A stretch of 64,000 bases of DNA from Planctomycetota bacterium (GTDB lineage Bacteria > Planctomycetota > MHYJ01 > WSZJ01 > JACPWG01), in contig JACPWG010000034.1 in assembly GCA_016197205.1 (NCBI GenBank), positions 62,001 through 126,000 of the forward strand, in the 5' to 3' direction. The notes beneath the pieces were generated by a model that saw only the letters and a list, made by a program, of their open reading frames with translations, did not search any database and was not told the DNA's origin. The position numbers and the translations under genes are program-made. Below, piece by piece: positions 26,705 to 35,615 of this stretch (within the stretch, counting starts at the first letter, position 1; each line of letters begins with the position of its first letter).

Positions 26705-27271
26705 ATGCAGACCGTGTCGGACGTGCTCAAGGGCAGGACGCTCTTCTCCGTGCAGCGTGGACAGACCGTCTTCCAGGTGGCTCGCTTCATGTCAGAAAAA
26801 AAAATCGGAGCCGTCGTCGTCCTCGAGGGGGACCGGCTGGCCGGGCTGTTCTCGGAGCGCGACATCATGAACCGGGTCGTCGCCCAAGGTCGCGACCCGG
26901 CGAAGACCGTCGTCGACGACGTCATGACGAAGGAAGTCGTGGTGGCGGAGGCCGGGGACTCGTGGGACGCCGCGCTCGCGCAAATGAAGAAGATCAACGT
27001 GCGGCATCTGCCCGTGATCGACGGCGGCCGCCTCGTCGGCATGCTTTCGCTCCGGGACCTCCTCCTTTCCACGATCGAGGTGAAGGAGGAGGAGATCAAG
27101 TGGCTGGAGCAGACCGTGGCGGTGTCCTCCACCGCGGGAGTGGACTCCGCGAAATACCTTACCTGGCGGTGCCTCGGCTGCGGGCACGTGCTCACGGCGC
27201 GCAAGCCGCCCACCGCCTGCCCGAAGTGCGGCAAGCCCAAGGAAGAGTTCGAAAACGTCGAGGAGGATTAG
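26705..27271 (+). CDS. CBS-domain pair protein with C-terminal zinc ribbon
   Basis: A 188-residue protein with two CBS domains (about 8-62 and 73-128), recognisable by VFQVARFMSEKKIGAVVV, GLFSERDIMNRVV, VRHLPVIDGGRLVGMLSLRD. CBS pairs bind adenine nucleotides and act as energy-state sensors. The C-terminal Cys156, Cys159, Cys172 and Cys175 form a rubredoxin-like zinc or iron site (CLGCGHVL, CPKCGK). ATG at 26705 has GGGAGG 6 nt before it. An A9 run at 26796-26804 encodes Lys-Lys. It is the first of three tightly packed genes; the next starts 1 bp after its stop. Confidence 0.92.
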   Translation: MQTVSDVLKGRTLFSVQRGQTVFQVARFMSEKKIGAVVVLEGDRLAGLFSERDIMNRVVAQGRDPAKTVVDDVMTKEVVVAEAGDSWDAALAQMKKINVRHLPVIDGGRLVGMLSLRDLLLSTIEVKEEEIKWLEQTVAVSSTAGVDSAKYLTWRCLGCGHVLTARKPPTACPKCGKPKEEFENVEED

Positions 27272-27272
27272 C

Positions 27273-28181
27273 GTGACCCGTAACCCGCATCCGCCCCCCG
27301 CCGCGACGCCGGCCGCCCACGCGTGGCGGGCGTTGCCCCTCGCCGGCGCCGTCGCCTGCGCCTGCGCCCTCGCGTTCGCGGGCCTGACGCCGGCCCGCGC
27401 CGAAGGCCCGTCCGCCGTCCCCGCCGTCCCCGCCGTCCCCGCCGTCCCCGCCGTCCCCGACCCCGCCCTCCCGCCGGCCGCGCGGCCCGTGGATCTCGTG
27501 GTCGTGATCGACAATCACAACCCCGACCCCGCACTCGGAGCCGTCGCCGAAACGATCGGCGGCCTGGTCACCGGGGCCGCGACGCTCTCGGGCAAGTACA
27601 ACCACCTCTACCTGCGACTCGGACCCGAGGCGACGGCCAAGAACCTCTTCGCCGACCTCCATGCCGCCCTGGACGCGGACCACGTCGTGGATCTCGTTCT
27701 CGAGAGCCACGGCGCCACGGGCCGCCTGGTCCTGCGCGACGGCGACCTGACCGGGGCGGCCATCCGGCGCCAGCTCTACCTGCGGGGAGGGGAGCGCCTG
27801 CGGCTCGTGTACATGATGGGCTGCTTCAGCTCCTCCCTGAATGACGACTGGCTCGCGGTGGGGGCCAAGGGAGTGACCGGGCACGTGGGGCTGAACGTGA
27901 TTTCCGTGTTCCACCTGCCCGTCTTCCTGCGGGCCTGGGTGCGCGGCGTGGACGCCCGCACGGCGACGCTCCGCGCGTTCGAGACCGGCCGGCGCGGCGG
28001 CTCGACCGCGCTCTACCGTCGCCTCGCGGGCCTACTGGGCGAACGGGTGACGCTCCAGGACGTCCAGAAAGGCAGCCTCCCCGTGTTCTCGGGCCGCGCG
28101 GTCACGATCCACGAGGTCCCGACGCGCGCCGAAGAGGAAGCGTGGCTGCGCGCGCAGCCCGATGCCGAGGGCTATTGGTAA
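27273..28181 (+). CDS. Secreted protein with a clan-CD (caspase-like) His/Cys pattern
   Basis: A 302-residue protein with a Sec signal (hydrophobic core about 20-37, cleavage likely after ARA) followed by five Ala-Val-Pro repeats. The body has two hydrophobic strands each ending in a small motif: VDLVLESHG (His146) and LRLVYMMGC (Cys184). Hydrophobic strand-HG and hydrophobic strand-GC about 40 residues apart is the signature of clan CD cysteine peptidases. No named family was recognised, so protease activity is an inference. The GTG start at 27273 uses the GAGGAGG at the end of the CBS gene, and the stop overlaps the next start (TAATG), so the three genes form one operon. Confidence 0.75.
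   Translation: MTRNPHPPPAATPAAHAWRALPLAGAVACACALAFAGLTPARAEGPSAVPAVPAVPAVPAVPDPALPPAARPVDLVVVIDNHNPDPALGAVAETIGGLVTGAATLSGKYNHLYLRLGPEATAKNLFADLHAALDADHVVDLVLESHGATGRLVLRDGDLTGAAIRRQLYLRGGERLRLVYMMGCFSSSLNDDWLAVGAKGVTGHVGLNVISVFHLPVFLRAWVRGVDARTATLRAFETGRRGGSTALYRRLAGLLGERVTLQDVQKGSLPVFSGRAVTIHEVPTRAEEEAWLRAQPDAEGYW
27414..27458 (+). repeat. Five 9-bp tandem units encoding Ala-Val-Pro
   Basis: Five identical copies of GCCGTCCCC directly after the signal peptide region. Perfect identity at the DNA level suggests recent expansion by slippage and possible length variation between strains. Confidence 0.9.
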
Positions 28182-28555
28182 TGGTCGATTCCAATCCATC
28201 CGCCGGCGCGCCGGCGACCCCGACTCCCCAGTACGTCCTCAAGGACGGCAACCTGGCGGTCCTCCGCGATCCGCGGTTTTCGGACGCGGAGTTCGCCCGG
28301 CACTGCAAGCTCCTCCTCCAATGCCCGCAGGAGGAACTCCTGCTGGATCTCTCGCGCGTCGCCTACGTCCAGAGCCCGGAGATCGCCGCCATCCTCGCGT
28401 TTCTCAACGAAGCCGAGGAGCTCGGCAAGACCGTCGAGCTCAAAGTGTCGAAGACCGTCTACACCGTGCTGCGGCGCATGAGCCTCGACCACATCGTGGG
28501 CCTGCACCGCACCACCGGCGGGACCCGGAAACACGAAAAAAAAGAACCCAGCTAG
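28181..28555 (+). CDS. STAS-domain protein (anti-sigma antagonist type)
   Basis: A 124-residue single-domain protein. The STAS fold is indicated by EELLLDLSRVAYVQSPEIAA, ILAFLNEAEELGKTVELKVS and VLRRMSLDHIV. In the SpoIIAA family the residue after the central strand is a phosphorylatable Ser; here VQSPE offers Ser in about that place. With many Ser/Thr kinases nearby it could be a kinase target, which is inference. Its ATG overlaps the preceding TAA by one base. An A8 run at 28536-28543 falls in the Lys pair near the C-terminus. Confidence 0.88.
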   Translation: MVDSNPSAGAPATPTPQYVLKDGNLAVLRDPRFSDAEFARHCKLLLQCPQEELLLDLSRVAYVQSPEIAAILAFLNEAEELGKTVELKVSKTVYTVLRRMSLDHIVGLHRTTGGTRKHEKKEPS

Positions 28556-28660
28556 TGGGCCTTCGAAGTCGGGTCGGTAGGCTGTGCCTCCGCAAGAAGT
28601 TCGGCCTGGCTCAAGCTAACGCCGACATCGTGCGAGGCCGACTACGAGGGATCGCTTCGT

Positions 28661-28681
28661 GGGCACGGCAGCGCCGTGCCC
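28661..28681. repeat. Dispersed hairpin element B, copy 2
   Basis: Identical to 7606-7626, including the following CCTACGG. Arms GGGCACGGC and GCCGTGCCC. Confidence 0.85.
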
Positions 28682-28770
28682 CTACGGATCGCAGGCGATC
28701 GCGAGCGTAGCCGGGATTTGAACCCTGCCCTGAGTCCCGAGTCCGTGGACGGCCCGAGTTGAAAATTGCG

Positions 28771-28956
28771 GCATGACTCAAATCCGGCAGCGTGTGGGTA
28801 ACACGCTTTCGTGTCCGGACGTAGGGGCGGCCTTGTGCCCGCCCTGTTGGCGACACCTCGCACTCCAACAACTTGCAGCGGGTCGTGGGCGCCCACAAGG
28901 GGCGCCCCTACGGCCGGCGGCCGACGGCAGGCTGTAACCCACGTTTGAACCATGCC
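28771..28956. repeat. 186-bp composite palindromic repeat, copy 1
   Basis: Nearly identical to 60943-61129. Inside, GTAGGGGCG (28821) and CGCCCCTAC (ending 28911) form outer inverted arms. Within them are two further hairpins, around GGGCGGCCTTGTGCCCGCC and around GGGCGCCC/GGGCGCCC. A 23-bp piece of the second hairpin is found inverted at 31551-31573. Confidence 0.9.
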
Positions 28957-29163
28957 AAAATTGCGCCTTGAGCATTGAAAAGTACGCCTTCGCCTGGGTC
29001 TTTGGGTTTCGGGCGCGAGCGCCGACTTGGAGCTTGGTCCTTCGGCAGCGGGCTTTGGTTGCTGCCACCGGCCGCTTTAGGTTCTCCGTGTCCCCCGAGG
29101 CACGCACCACGCCGGACCGATGTTGAAGGGCCACTCGCGAGTGAACGCCAGTCGCGTCACGGT

Positions 29164-29284
29164 CCGCCTGAAGGCGGAACTACAAGCAGCGCCGCGGCCT
29201 GTGCGCACGGGGCCTGGAAATCGGCCATTACGGCCAACCTGCGCGAAGTACTGCGCCCCCGTTCGTAGTTCCGCCTTCAGGCGG
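29164..29284. repeat. 121-bp element with perfect 20-bp terminal inverted repeats
   Basis: CCGCCTGAAGGCGGAACTAC at 29164-29183 is the exact reverse complement of 29265-29284. Each arm is itself a hairpin (CCGCCT/AGGCGG). No coding capacity. The right arm begins the repeat shared with 61561-61706. Confidence 0.9.
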
Positions 29285-29408
29285 AGTGAGTGGCCGACGG
29301 GTGGATCGAGTTCGCCGTCGCGTCCCTGTCCACAGCGCATGCTCCCGCAGGGGCGCGGTCCGGCCTTGCTCCCTTGCCCCCCGCATCGACCTTGCAGGCC
29401 CACGAGTA
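29261..29408. repeat. About 148-bp dispersed repeat, copy 1
   Basis: Similar along its length to 61561-61706: both start GTTCGTAGTT, share GGCGGAGTGA, TGGATCGAG, GCAGGGGCGCGGTCCG and ATCGACCTTG, and end near CCCACGAG. Differences are scattered substitutions and small indels. Confidence 0.85.
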
Positions 29409-29449
29409 GACCTGCTTCCGCGATCCGACCCCTCCACGACACCGTGCCG

Positions 29450-31480
29450 TCACCGCGGCCACGCCGCGCCGTCGTGCACGAGCCGGCGCGCGAGCGTCAG
29501 CGCCTGCAACGGCCACGCGTCCTTGTAGAACCGGTAGTCCAGGTAGAGCTTGCCCGCGAAGCCCGCCCCGGTCGTGTAGCTCTCCGCCCAGGTCCCCTCC
29601 GAGGTCTGCTCGCGCAGCAGGAACTCGAGCCCGCGCCGGATCGCGGGGGTCACTTCGCGCGCCGACGAGACGAGCCCCATCAGCCCCCACGCGGTCTGTG
29701 AGGGCGTGCTCGCCCCGAGCGGCACGTACCGGCCTTCCGTGTCCGCGCGGCACGACTCCCCCCAACCCCCGTCCTCGTTCTGGACCCGCTCGAGCCACGC
29801 GGTCGCCCGCCGGACCTGCGGCGCGTCCGGCCGGACCCCCACGGCCCCCATCCCCGTGAGCGCTGCCCAAGTGCCGTACAGGTAAGAGATCCCCCACCGG
29901 CCGAACCAGGAGCCGTCCGCTTCCTGGCTCCGCGCGAGCGACCGCACCCCGGCGTCCACTTCGCGCCGACCGGTCCGCCACCCGCGCACGCCCAGGAACT
30001 CCAGCATGCGTCCGGTCATGTCGGCCGTGCTGGGGTCGGTCATCGCCCGCACCATGTCGTTGAAGGGGATCCGCTCCAGCCACCAGCTCCTGCAGTTGCG
30101 GTCGAAGGAGGACCAACCCCCGTCGTCATTTTGCATGGCCAGGGCCCACTCCTCCCCGCGGCGGCAGGCGTCGAGCGCGAACTGGTCCCCGGGTGCCGAT
30201 TGAGGCAGGATCGCACGCACGGCGGCGATGGTGTCGTCGACGTCGGGAAAGAAGGCGTTGCCGTCCTGGAAGCCCCACGTGCCGACCGGGCCCTTCGGGC
30301 AGCCGACGCGCCAGTCCCCGGCCTGGAAGGACTGCCGGTCGAGGAGCCAGCGCGAAGCGGCCGACAGCGCCGGGTGACCCGGCTCGACGCCGCTCTCCGC
30401 GAGGCAGTAGGAGAGGACGGCGGTCGACCACACGGCGGAATTGCACGGCTGCACCAGCAGGTCCGCGCCCCGCTCCCAGAGGAGCGAGCGCAGGCCGGCG
30501 AACGCGCGCTGGAGCGTGCGCGAGTCCGGGCGGCAGCCCAAGGCCTGCATGGCGAGCGCGCCGAACAGGGTCGAAAGGATGTAGTTCCCCCAGGTGCCGT
30601 CCGGCTCCTGGTGAGCGAGGAGGTACTCGTGGGCCGCGCGCAGGCAACGCTGCCGGAGGGCCGCGGGGGAAAGCGCTCGCCGCGCCCTCTCCGCGCTCCG
30701 CCCGATCCGCGCCGCAGCCTCCCGCGCGATCGCCGGGGCGCTCCACGACGCGCGCCGCGACGCGCCCCCGCCATCCTCCGCGAGCTCTTCGTCCAGCCGC
30801 ACGCGCACGCCCGGCACGCGATACCGCAGCTCGCCCAGGGCGAGGATCGAGACGAGGTGGATCCGCGTGAAGCTCACGAAGCTGTAAAGGCTGAACGGGG
30901 AGCCGGCGGGGAGAAGGAGCACCTCGATCGGCAGGAGCGGGACCTCCGACCACTCGAGCTGGCCGGTCACCGCGAGCGTGACCCGGGTGAGACTCGAGGC
31001 CGCGCCCAGGCCGCCGCGCTCCGCGAGGAACCGGCGGGCGCGCCGCAGGCCGTCCGCCTTGCGCGGGAGGCCGTGCAGACGCAGGGCGAAATACGCTTCC
31101 AGGCTGGCACTCACGTGCCCGTCGTGCCCCGGGTAGAGGGGCCAGCCCCCGTTCGGAAGCTGCCGCTCGCGGATCCGCTCGACCAGCCGGTCCTCGAGCC
31201 CCGGAGGCAGGAAGTCGAACAGGCGATTCGCGAGAACGAAGTGCGCCTCGGGGAGGACGCTGGAGCCTTCGAGGGGATAGCGCCACGAGCCGTCGGCCTC
31301 CTGGGCCCGCAGCAGGGCGCGCTGGGCGCGGCGGATCGCCCGCTCGAGAGCGGGTTCGGGCGTGGCCCCGCGGCCCGCCGGCGTTCCCTGCGGACCCACG
31401 GACTCCGCCTCGGCCGCACGCCCGCCGGGCGGGGCGACCGCGGGCGACCGGCGGCCGGTCTCGTCCTCGAGTTGACTCAT
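29450..31480 (-). CDS. shc: Squalene-hopene cyclase family protein
   Basis: A 676-residue class II terpene cyclase of the usual length. The protonating motif DVDDT (DxDDT) is at residues 413-417, in the context FFPDVDDTIAAV. QW-type repeats are present throughout (for example QEADGSWRYPL, QLPNGGWPLYPG, QEPDGTWGNY, QNDDGGWSSFD, QNEDGGWGES, GTWAESYTT). The family makes hopene or related polycyclic triterpenes; the exact product cannot be told. The start MSQLED (ATG at 31480) was chosen because upstream sequence has no family match. It is divergent from an HpnN-like RND gene, which supports a hopanoid role. Confidence 0.93.
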   Translation of the reverse strand: MSQLEDETGRRSPAVAPPGGRAAEAESVGPQGTPAGRGATPEPALERAIRRAQRALLRAQEADGSWRYPLEGSSVLPEAHFVLANRLFDFLPPGLEDRLVERIRERQLPNGGWPLYPGHDGHVSASLEAYFALRLHGLPRKADGLRRARRFLAERGGLGAASSLTRVTLAVTGQLEWSEVPLLPIEVLLLPAGSPFSLYSFVSFTRIHLVSILALGELRYRVPGVRVRLDEELAEDGGGASRRASWSAPAIAREAAARIGRSAERARRALSPAALRQRCLRAAHEYLLAHQEPDGTWGNYILSTLFGALAMQALGCRPDSRTLQRAFAGLRSLLWERGADLLVQPCNSAVWSTAVLSYCLAESGVEPGHPALSAASRWLLDRQSFQAGDWRVGCPKGPVGTWGFQDGNAFFPDVDDTIAAVRAILPQSAPGDQFALDACRRGEEWALAMQNDDGGWSSFDRNCRSWWLERIPFNDMVRAMTDPSTADMTGRMLEFLGVRGWRTGRREVDAGVRSLARSQEADGSWFGRWGISYLYGTWAALTGMGAVGVRPDAPQVRRATAWLERVQNEDGGWGESCRADTEGRYVPLGASTPSQTAWGLMGLVSSAREVTPAIRRGLEFLLREQTSEGTWAESYTTGAGFAGKLYLDYRFYKDAWPLQALTLARRLVHDGAAWPR

Positions 31481-31550
31481 GGTTTCGGTTCCCGGTTCCA
31501 AGAGGGGCGGCCGCTCGAAGGCTGCAACCCGCCGAGCGGCTGCGTTTCGC

Positions 31551-31573
31551 AGGGGCGCCCCTTGTGGGCGCCC
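31551..31573. repeat. Inverted partial copy of the composite palindrome
   Basis: A 23-bp exact reverse-complement match to 28887-28909, with arms GGGGCGCCC and GGGCGCCC around CTTGT. It lies in the 296-bp gap between the divergent cyclase and RND genes; apart from it and the palindrome at 31714 nothing is seen there. Confidence 0.8.
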
Positions 31574-31713
31574 GGGATGGAGCGCAAAACGTTGGACTGC
31601 GCGGGGTCGCCCAAGGAGCTTCGATCCATGTTGCCCAGGCGCGGCCCGAGCCGCGCCAGGCCCGACCCGCCGGCGGCGACCCGCGGCGCGCTCAAGCTCC
31701 GGCGCATCCGCCA

Positions 31714-31726
31714 CCGATAATATCGG
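31714..31726. promoter_or_regulatory. Palindrome in the divergent cyclase/RND promoter region
   Basis: CCGATA, a central A, then TATCGG form a perfect 13-bp palindrome, 50 bp upstream of the RND start. It contains GATAAT on the plus strand and TATTAT on the minus strand, both usable as -10 boxes. It could be an operator; no regulator gene is next to it. Confidence 0.4.
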
Positions 31727-31776
31727 CAGGCGAGATTCCTTCCCTTTGCTCCGACTTTTTGCTAGCGTCCCGCGCC

Positions 31777-34494
31777 ATGATGCAGGATCGTCTCTACGCC
31801 TTCGCCGACGCCCTCTGTGCGCACTGGCGCGCGGCGGTCGTCCTCTCCGCCGCCGCGGCGCTTTTCGCCGGCGCCTACGCCGCGCTGCGCCTCCAATTCA
31901 ACTCCGAACGCAACGCCCTCGTCAATGAAGATCTCGAGTTCAACCGAAGATTCGAAGCGTACAGCCGCAACTTCGAGGGGCACGATTACCTGCTCGCGGT
32001 CGTGGAACCGGCCGGGCTCCCCGAGGGCGCCGGCCCGGACCTCCCTCTCCGCGGCCGCATGAAGGCCTTCCTGCACCGCCTCGCCGGCGAGCTGCGCAGC
32101 CGCCCCGACCTCTTCCCACGGGTCTACGAACGCCTCGACCCGAAGGCGCTCGGAGACCTCGCTCTCCTCTACCTGCCGCTCGACGACCTCCGCGCGGTGG
32201 CCCGTGAGACGGAGGAGGGCCTGCCCATCCTCCGGCGCATGGCGGACGGCTCGGGGCTCCGCGGCTGGTTCACCGGCGTGCGCGAACAGATGGAAGCGCG
32301 CGCGGCGGCCGACGGCGCGGCGACGTCTGAGAAGCCCGCCTCGCTCGGTTTTCTTACCGGCTTGATCGACCGTTGCGCAACGGTCGCGGAGTCCCCGGAC
32401 CCGCCCCCGGCCCTCGCCCCGCTCTTCGAAAGCTCCTCCTCCTCCCGACTCGATTCGGAAGGCTACTTCTTCGCCGGCGAGGGACGGCTGCTCCTCCTGC
32501 CGATCGTGCCTTCGACCACTTCGGAAGCGCTGGTGCAGATCGAAGGACCGCTGGGCTTCGCACGGCAAGCCGCCGCCCGGCTCCTCCCCGAGTTCCCCGA
32601 GCTCCGCGCCGGGTTCACGGGCCGGCCCGCCCTCTACGCGGACGAGATGGCGACGTCGAAGCACGACATGCTCAGCTCCAACCTGGCGTCCGTCGTCCTC
32701 GTCGGGCTCCTCTTCATCTTGACGTTTCGCTCCGTGGTCCGCCCCCTCCTCGCGGTCGGCGCCCTTGCCGTCGCCGTGGCCCTGACGCTGGCCTTCGCAA
32801 CCTTTTTTTTCGGGCGGCTCAACCTCCTCTCGTCGGTCTTCGGCATCGTGATGGTCGCCGTGGGCATCAACTACGGCATCCATTTCCTCAGCCACTACCA
32901 GGGCGGACTCCGGCTCGGTCTGGACGCGGCCGGGGCCGTACGGCACACCTTCGGGCGCGCCGGGAACGGACTCCTCATCGGCGCGGCGACGACGGCCGCG
33001 GCGCTGTATAGCCCCGTCTTCTCCGATTTCCAGGGGCTCTGGGAGCTCGGCGCGATCTCGGGCACCGGCATCCTGCTCTGCTTGGGGGCCATGCTCGTGG
33101 CCTTTCCCGCCTGCCTGGTCGCGCTCGACCGGAAGTCGCCGGCCGCTTCCACGCCGACCTCGTCCGCCCCGGTCCCGCGCGCCGCGACGCGGGAACCCGG
33201 ACACGCGCCGCGCCCCGTTCCCTACCGCCTGTTCCCGCTCGCGGCGCTCCCCGTCGTCCTCCTCACGCTCGCGGGCGCCGCGGCCTGCGCGCTTTTCGGC
33301 CGGCACGTGGAGTTCGACTACAACCTCCTGCATCTCCAGTCCCCGGACGTCGAATCGGTCGTGTACGAGTGGAAGCTCATCCGCGCCGAGAACCGGTCCA
33401 GCTCGTGCGCGAGCATCGTCCGCACCGCGGAGGAGCTGGAACCTCTTCGCGAGAAGTACCGCGCGCGCCGCGACGTGGTCCTCGGTACGGATGCCCTGTT
33501 CCCGGAGGACGAAGCCGAGAAGCGCTCGGTCCTCGCCCGGCTGCACCAGGCGCTTGCCGGCTGCGAAGTCCCCGAACCGCAAGGACTCTCCCTCGCCGCT
33601 CTCAAAAGGGAAGTCGCGCGGCTGCGCCAGGTCCTTCGGTCGTACGTCGAGCGGGATGAGCGCGCGGAACGCCTTCTGTCGCCGGTCGCCGACGGTCTCA
33701 GCCGGCTGCAGGCGCGGCTGGAAGCAGGCCCTGCCGACGAACTCCAGGCGCGGCTTGCGGCCTTCGAGTATGCGTTCACGGCGGCGCTCGCCGAACGGCT
33801 GGCGGCGCTCAAGTCGCTCCTGCGGCCTGGCCCGGTCCGACCCGAGGCGCTGCCGGAGGAGTTGCGCCGCCGCTACGTGGGCGGCGACGGAAGCCTCGCG
33901 CTCATCGTCTACCCCCGGAAGAACGTCTGGGAGTACGCTGAAATGGAGGAGTTCGCCCGCACGGTTCGGTCGATCGATCCGACCGCCGTCGGCGCGCCGA
34001 TCCAGCTCTTCGAAAGCCACAAGCTCTTCGTCCGCGCCTTCGCGCAGACCGTGGCGCTCAGCTCCGTGGCCATCCTTGCGCTGCTCTACGCGGACTTCCG
34101 CTCGCTCCGCCGGACGCTGGTGGCGGCCAGTCCCCTCGCGCTGGGGATGGCTTTTCTGCTCGGCGGCATGCGCGCGTTCGGCGTCCCCTTCCATTTCGCG
34201 AACTTTTTCGCCGTGCCGATCCTGATCGGTTCCGGCGTGGACAACGGCGTCCACCTCGTGCACGGCTACCTCGGCGAAGGGGACGCGTCGACGATCGGCC
34301 AGACCTATCGGGCGATCTTCGTCAGCTCGTGTACGACCCTGCTCGGCTTCGGGACCCTCTTCACGGCGCGGCACGTGGGCCTGGCCGGCCTCGGCCTGTT
34401 GCTGACCGTGGGGACCGGGCTCCTGCTGGCGGTTTCGGTGCTTTTCGTGCCGGCCTTCCTGGCCGTGTGCGCGCGCTTCGGTTGGAAATTGTAG
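31777..34494 (+). CDS. MMPL/RND-family transporter, HpnN-like
   Basis: A 905-residue membrane protein with the RND layout duplicated: one helix at about 17-37, a large extracytoplasmic loop, five to six helices (about 298-450), a second half beginning with a helix near 490-515, another large loop with a coiled-coil stretch, and a final helix bundle (about 770-900). The opening RLQFNSERNALVNEDLEFNR and GHDYLLAVVEP resemble the hopanoid-transport RND protein HpnN, and GINYGIHFLSHY and GVDNGVHLVHGY are the paired transmembrane motifs of this family. Divergent placement from a squalene-hopene cyclase supports lipid export. A T8 run at 32803-32810 encodes Phe residues in a helix. It leads a four-gene run. 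Confidence 0.9.
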   Translation: MMQDRLYAFADALCAHWRAAVVLSAAAALFAGAYAALRLQFNSERNALVNEDLEFNRRFEAYSRNFEGHDYLLAVVEPAGLPEGAGPDLPLRGRMKAFLHRLAGELRSRPDLFPRVYERLDPKALGDLALLYLPLDDLRAVARETEEGLPILRRMADGSGLRGWFTGVREQMEARAAADGAATSEKPASLGFLTGLIDRCATVAESPDPPPALAPLFESSSSSRLDSEGYFFAGEGRLLLLPIVPSTTSEALVQIEGPLGFARQAAARLLPEFPELRAGFTGRPALYADEMATSKHDMLSSNLASVVLVGLLFILTFRSVVRPLLAVGALAVAVALTLAFATFFFGRLNLLSSVFGIVMVAVGINYGIHFLSHYQGGLRLGLDAAGAVRHTFGRAGNGLLIGAATTAAALYSPVFSDFQGLWELGAISGTGILLCLGAMLVAFPACLVALDRKSPAASTPTSSAPVPRAATREPGHAPRPVPYRLFPLAALPVVLLTLAGAAACALFGRHVEFDYNLLHLQSPDVESVVYEWKLIRAENRSSSCASIVRTAEELEPLREKYRARRDVVLGTDALFPEDEAEKRSVLARLHQALAGCEVPEPQGLSLAALKREVARLRQVLRSYVERDERAERLLSPVADGLSRLQARLEAGPADELQARLAAFEYAFTAALAERLAALKSLLRPGPVRPEALPEELRRRYVGGDGSLALIVYPRKNVWEYAEMEEFARTVRSIDPTAVGAPIQLFESHKLFVRAFAQTVALSSVAILALLYADFRSLRRTLVAASPLALGMAFLLGGMRAFGVPFHFANFFAVPILIGSGVDNGVHLVHGYLGEGDASTIGQTYRAIFVSSCTTLLGFGTLFTARHVGLAGLGLLLTVGTGLLLAVSVLFVPAFLAVCARFGWKL

Positions 34495-34573
34495 GCCTGC
34501 CCCGCGGACGGGCCCGACGGACCCCGAGGCGTCGGGACCGGGCGCCGGGGCCTCAAAAAGGGAGTTGCTCGCG

Positions 34574-35542
34574 ATGCGAAATCTGGAGAGCGCAAGCGAC
34601 GGGGAGCGGCGCGCCGCGCTGGCCGCGGCCGTGGTCCTCTTCGCCGTCGCCGCCATCGGCACCGCGGGCCGGGCGCGCGTGGTCGTCGCCGACGAACCGG
34701 TCGGTCCGCCCTGCTTCCTCATCCTCAAGACCGGCGAGCCGGGCGCGGAGCCGGAGAAGGCCGGCCGCTTTCTGGAGCAGTGGGCGGCGTACCTGTCCCC
34801 GCGCCTGGCGGGCCGGCTTCCCGCCGCGCCCTGGGTCGGGCTCGTGACTTCGGATCCGTCACGGGCGCTCGCGCTGGCCAAGGCGAAGCGCCCGCGCTGG
34901 GGGATCGTGACCGCGGCTTTTTTTCTCGACCACCAGGAGGACCTGGGGCTCGCGCCGCTCCGGCAAACGCGACGCAACGGCCGGCCGGCCGAGCGCTACA
35001 CGATACTCGCGCGCAAGGGCTCCGGCCTGACCGCGGCCGGACTCGCGGGGAAGCGCGTGGCCACGCTCCTCCAGGCCGAAGCGGACTACGTGCGCCGCGT
35101 CGGGCTGGAAAGCACGCAGGCGCCCGCCGCCGACCTGCTCCTAGTCGCCACGCGCAACCTCGCGGACTCGCTCTACGACATGGTGGAGGAGGAAGCCGGG
35201 GCCCCGGACGCGGTGCTGCTCGACCAGGCCGCGCGCGATTTTTTCGAAAAGGACGAGTTGACCTGGCCGCGGGTCGAGGTGGTGTGCGCGTCGAAAGACT
35301 GCGCGCCGGACCTCGTGGTGTCGTTCGGCGAGGCCATGGACGCCGACGGCGCCCAGGCGCTCACGCGGGCGCTGGACGGCATGCGGGAGGACGAGGAAGG
35401 AAAGCGCATCTGCCGGAACCTCCAGACGGACGGCTTCGGCCCGATCGACGAGGCCTTGCTCAGCCGGGCGCGCGAGCTGTACAAGGGGGGGGCGGGGACC
35501 AAGCAGGAAGCTCCGGGCGGGACGCCGGACGCCGGGAAATGA
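34574..35542 (+). CDS. Periplasmic PhnD-like substrate-binding protein
   Basis: A 322-residue secreted protein: signal peptide at about 14-38, then a type-2 periplasmic binding fold. Segments such as RPRWGIVTAAFFLDHQ, LAGKRVATLLQAEADYVRR and SLYDMVEEEAGAPDAVLLDQ resemble the PhnD/transferrin-like binding proteins of phosphate or phosphonate ABC importers. No permease or ATPase gene is adjacent, so the ligand is open. ATG at 34574 has GGAG 9 nt upstream; the TTG at 34565 would overlap that site. The gene follows the RND gene by 79 bp. Confidence 0.75.
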   Translation: MRNLESASDGERRAALAAAVVLFAVAAIGTAGRARVVVADEPVGPPCFLILKTGEPGAEPEKAGRFLEQWAAYLSPRLAGRLPAAPWVGLVTSDPSRALALAKAKRPRWGIVTAAFFLDHQEDLGLAPLRQTRRNGRPAERYTILARKGSGLTAAGLAGKRVATLLQAEADYVRRVGLESTQAPAADLLLVATRNLADSLYDMVEEEAGAPDAVLLDQAARDFFEKDELTWPRVEVVCASKDCAPDLVVSFGEAMDADGAQALTRALDGMREDEEGKRICRNLQTDGFGPIDEALLSRARELYKGGAGTKQEAPGGTPDAGK

Positions 35543-35615
35543 CGGCGCCCATCCCGAGGGCACGGTCCACGCCGGGACGGGCGTAGCCCGGCATCACGTT
35601 CACGCGGGGACACGC

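Larger units (their letters stand above)
28556..29449. other. Gene-free, repeat-filled interval
   Basis: An 894-bp interval without a credible gene. In order it holds hairpin B (28661-28681), the 186-bp composite palindromic repeat (28771-28956), TTTGGGTTTCGGG-type remnants (about 28995-29100), and a 121-bp element bounded by 20-bp inverted repeats (29164-29284) that runs into a repeat shared with 61561-61706. Confidence 0.8.

Noticed and set aside
31762..34977. A minus-strand open frame of 1071 codons opposite the RND transporter.
   Set aside because: Extremely Arg/Glu/Gly-rich with no hydrophobic core; the plus strand encodes a clear membrane protein.
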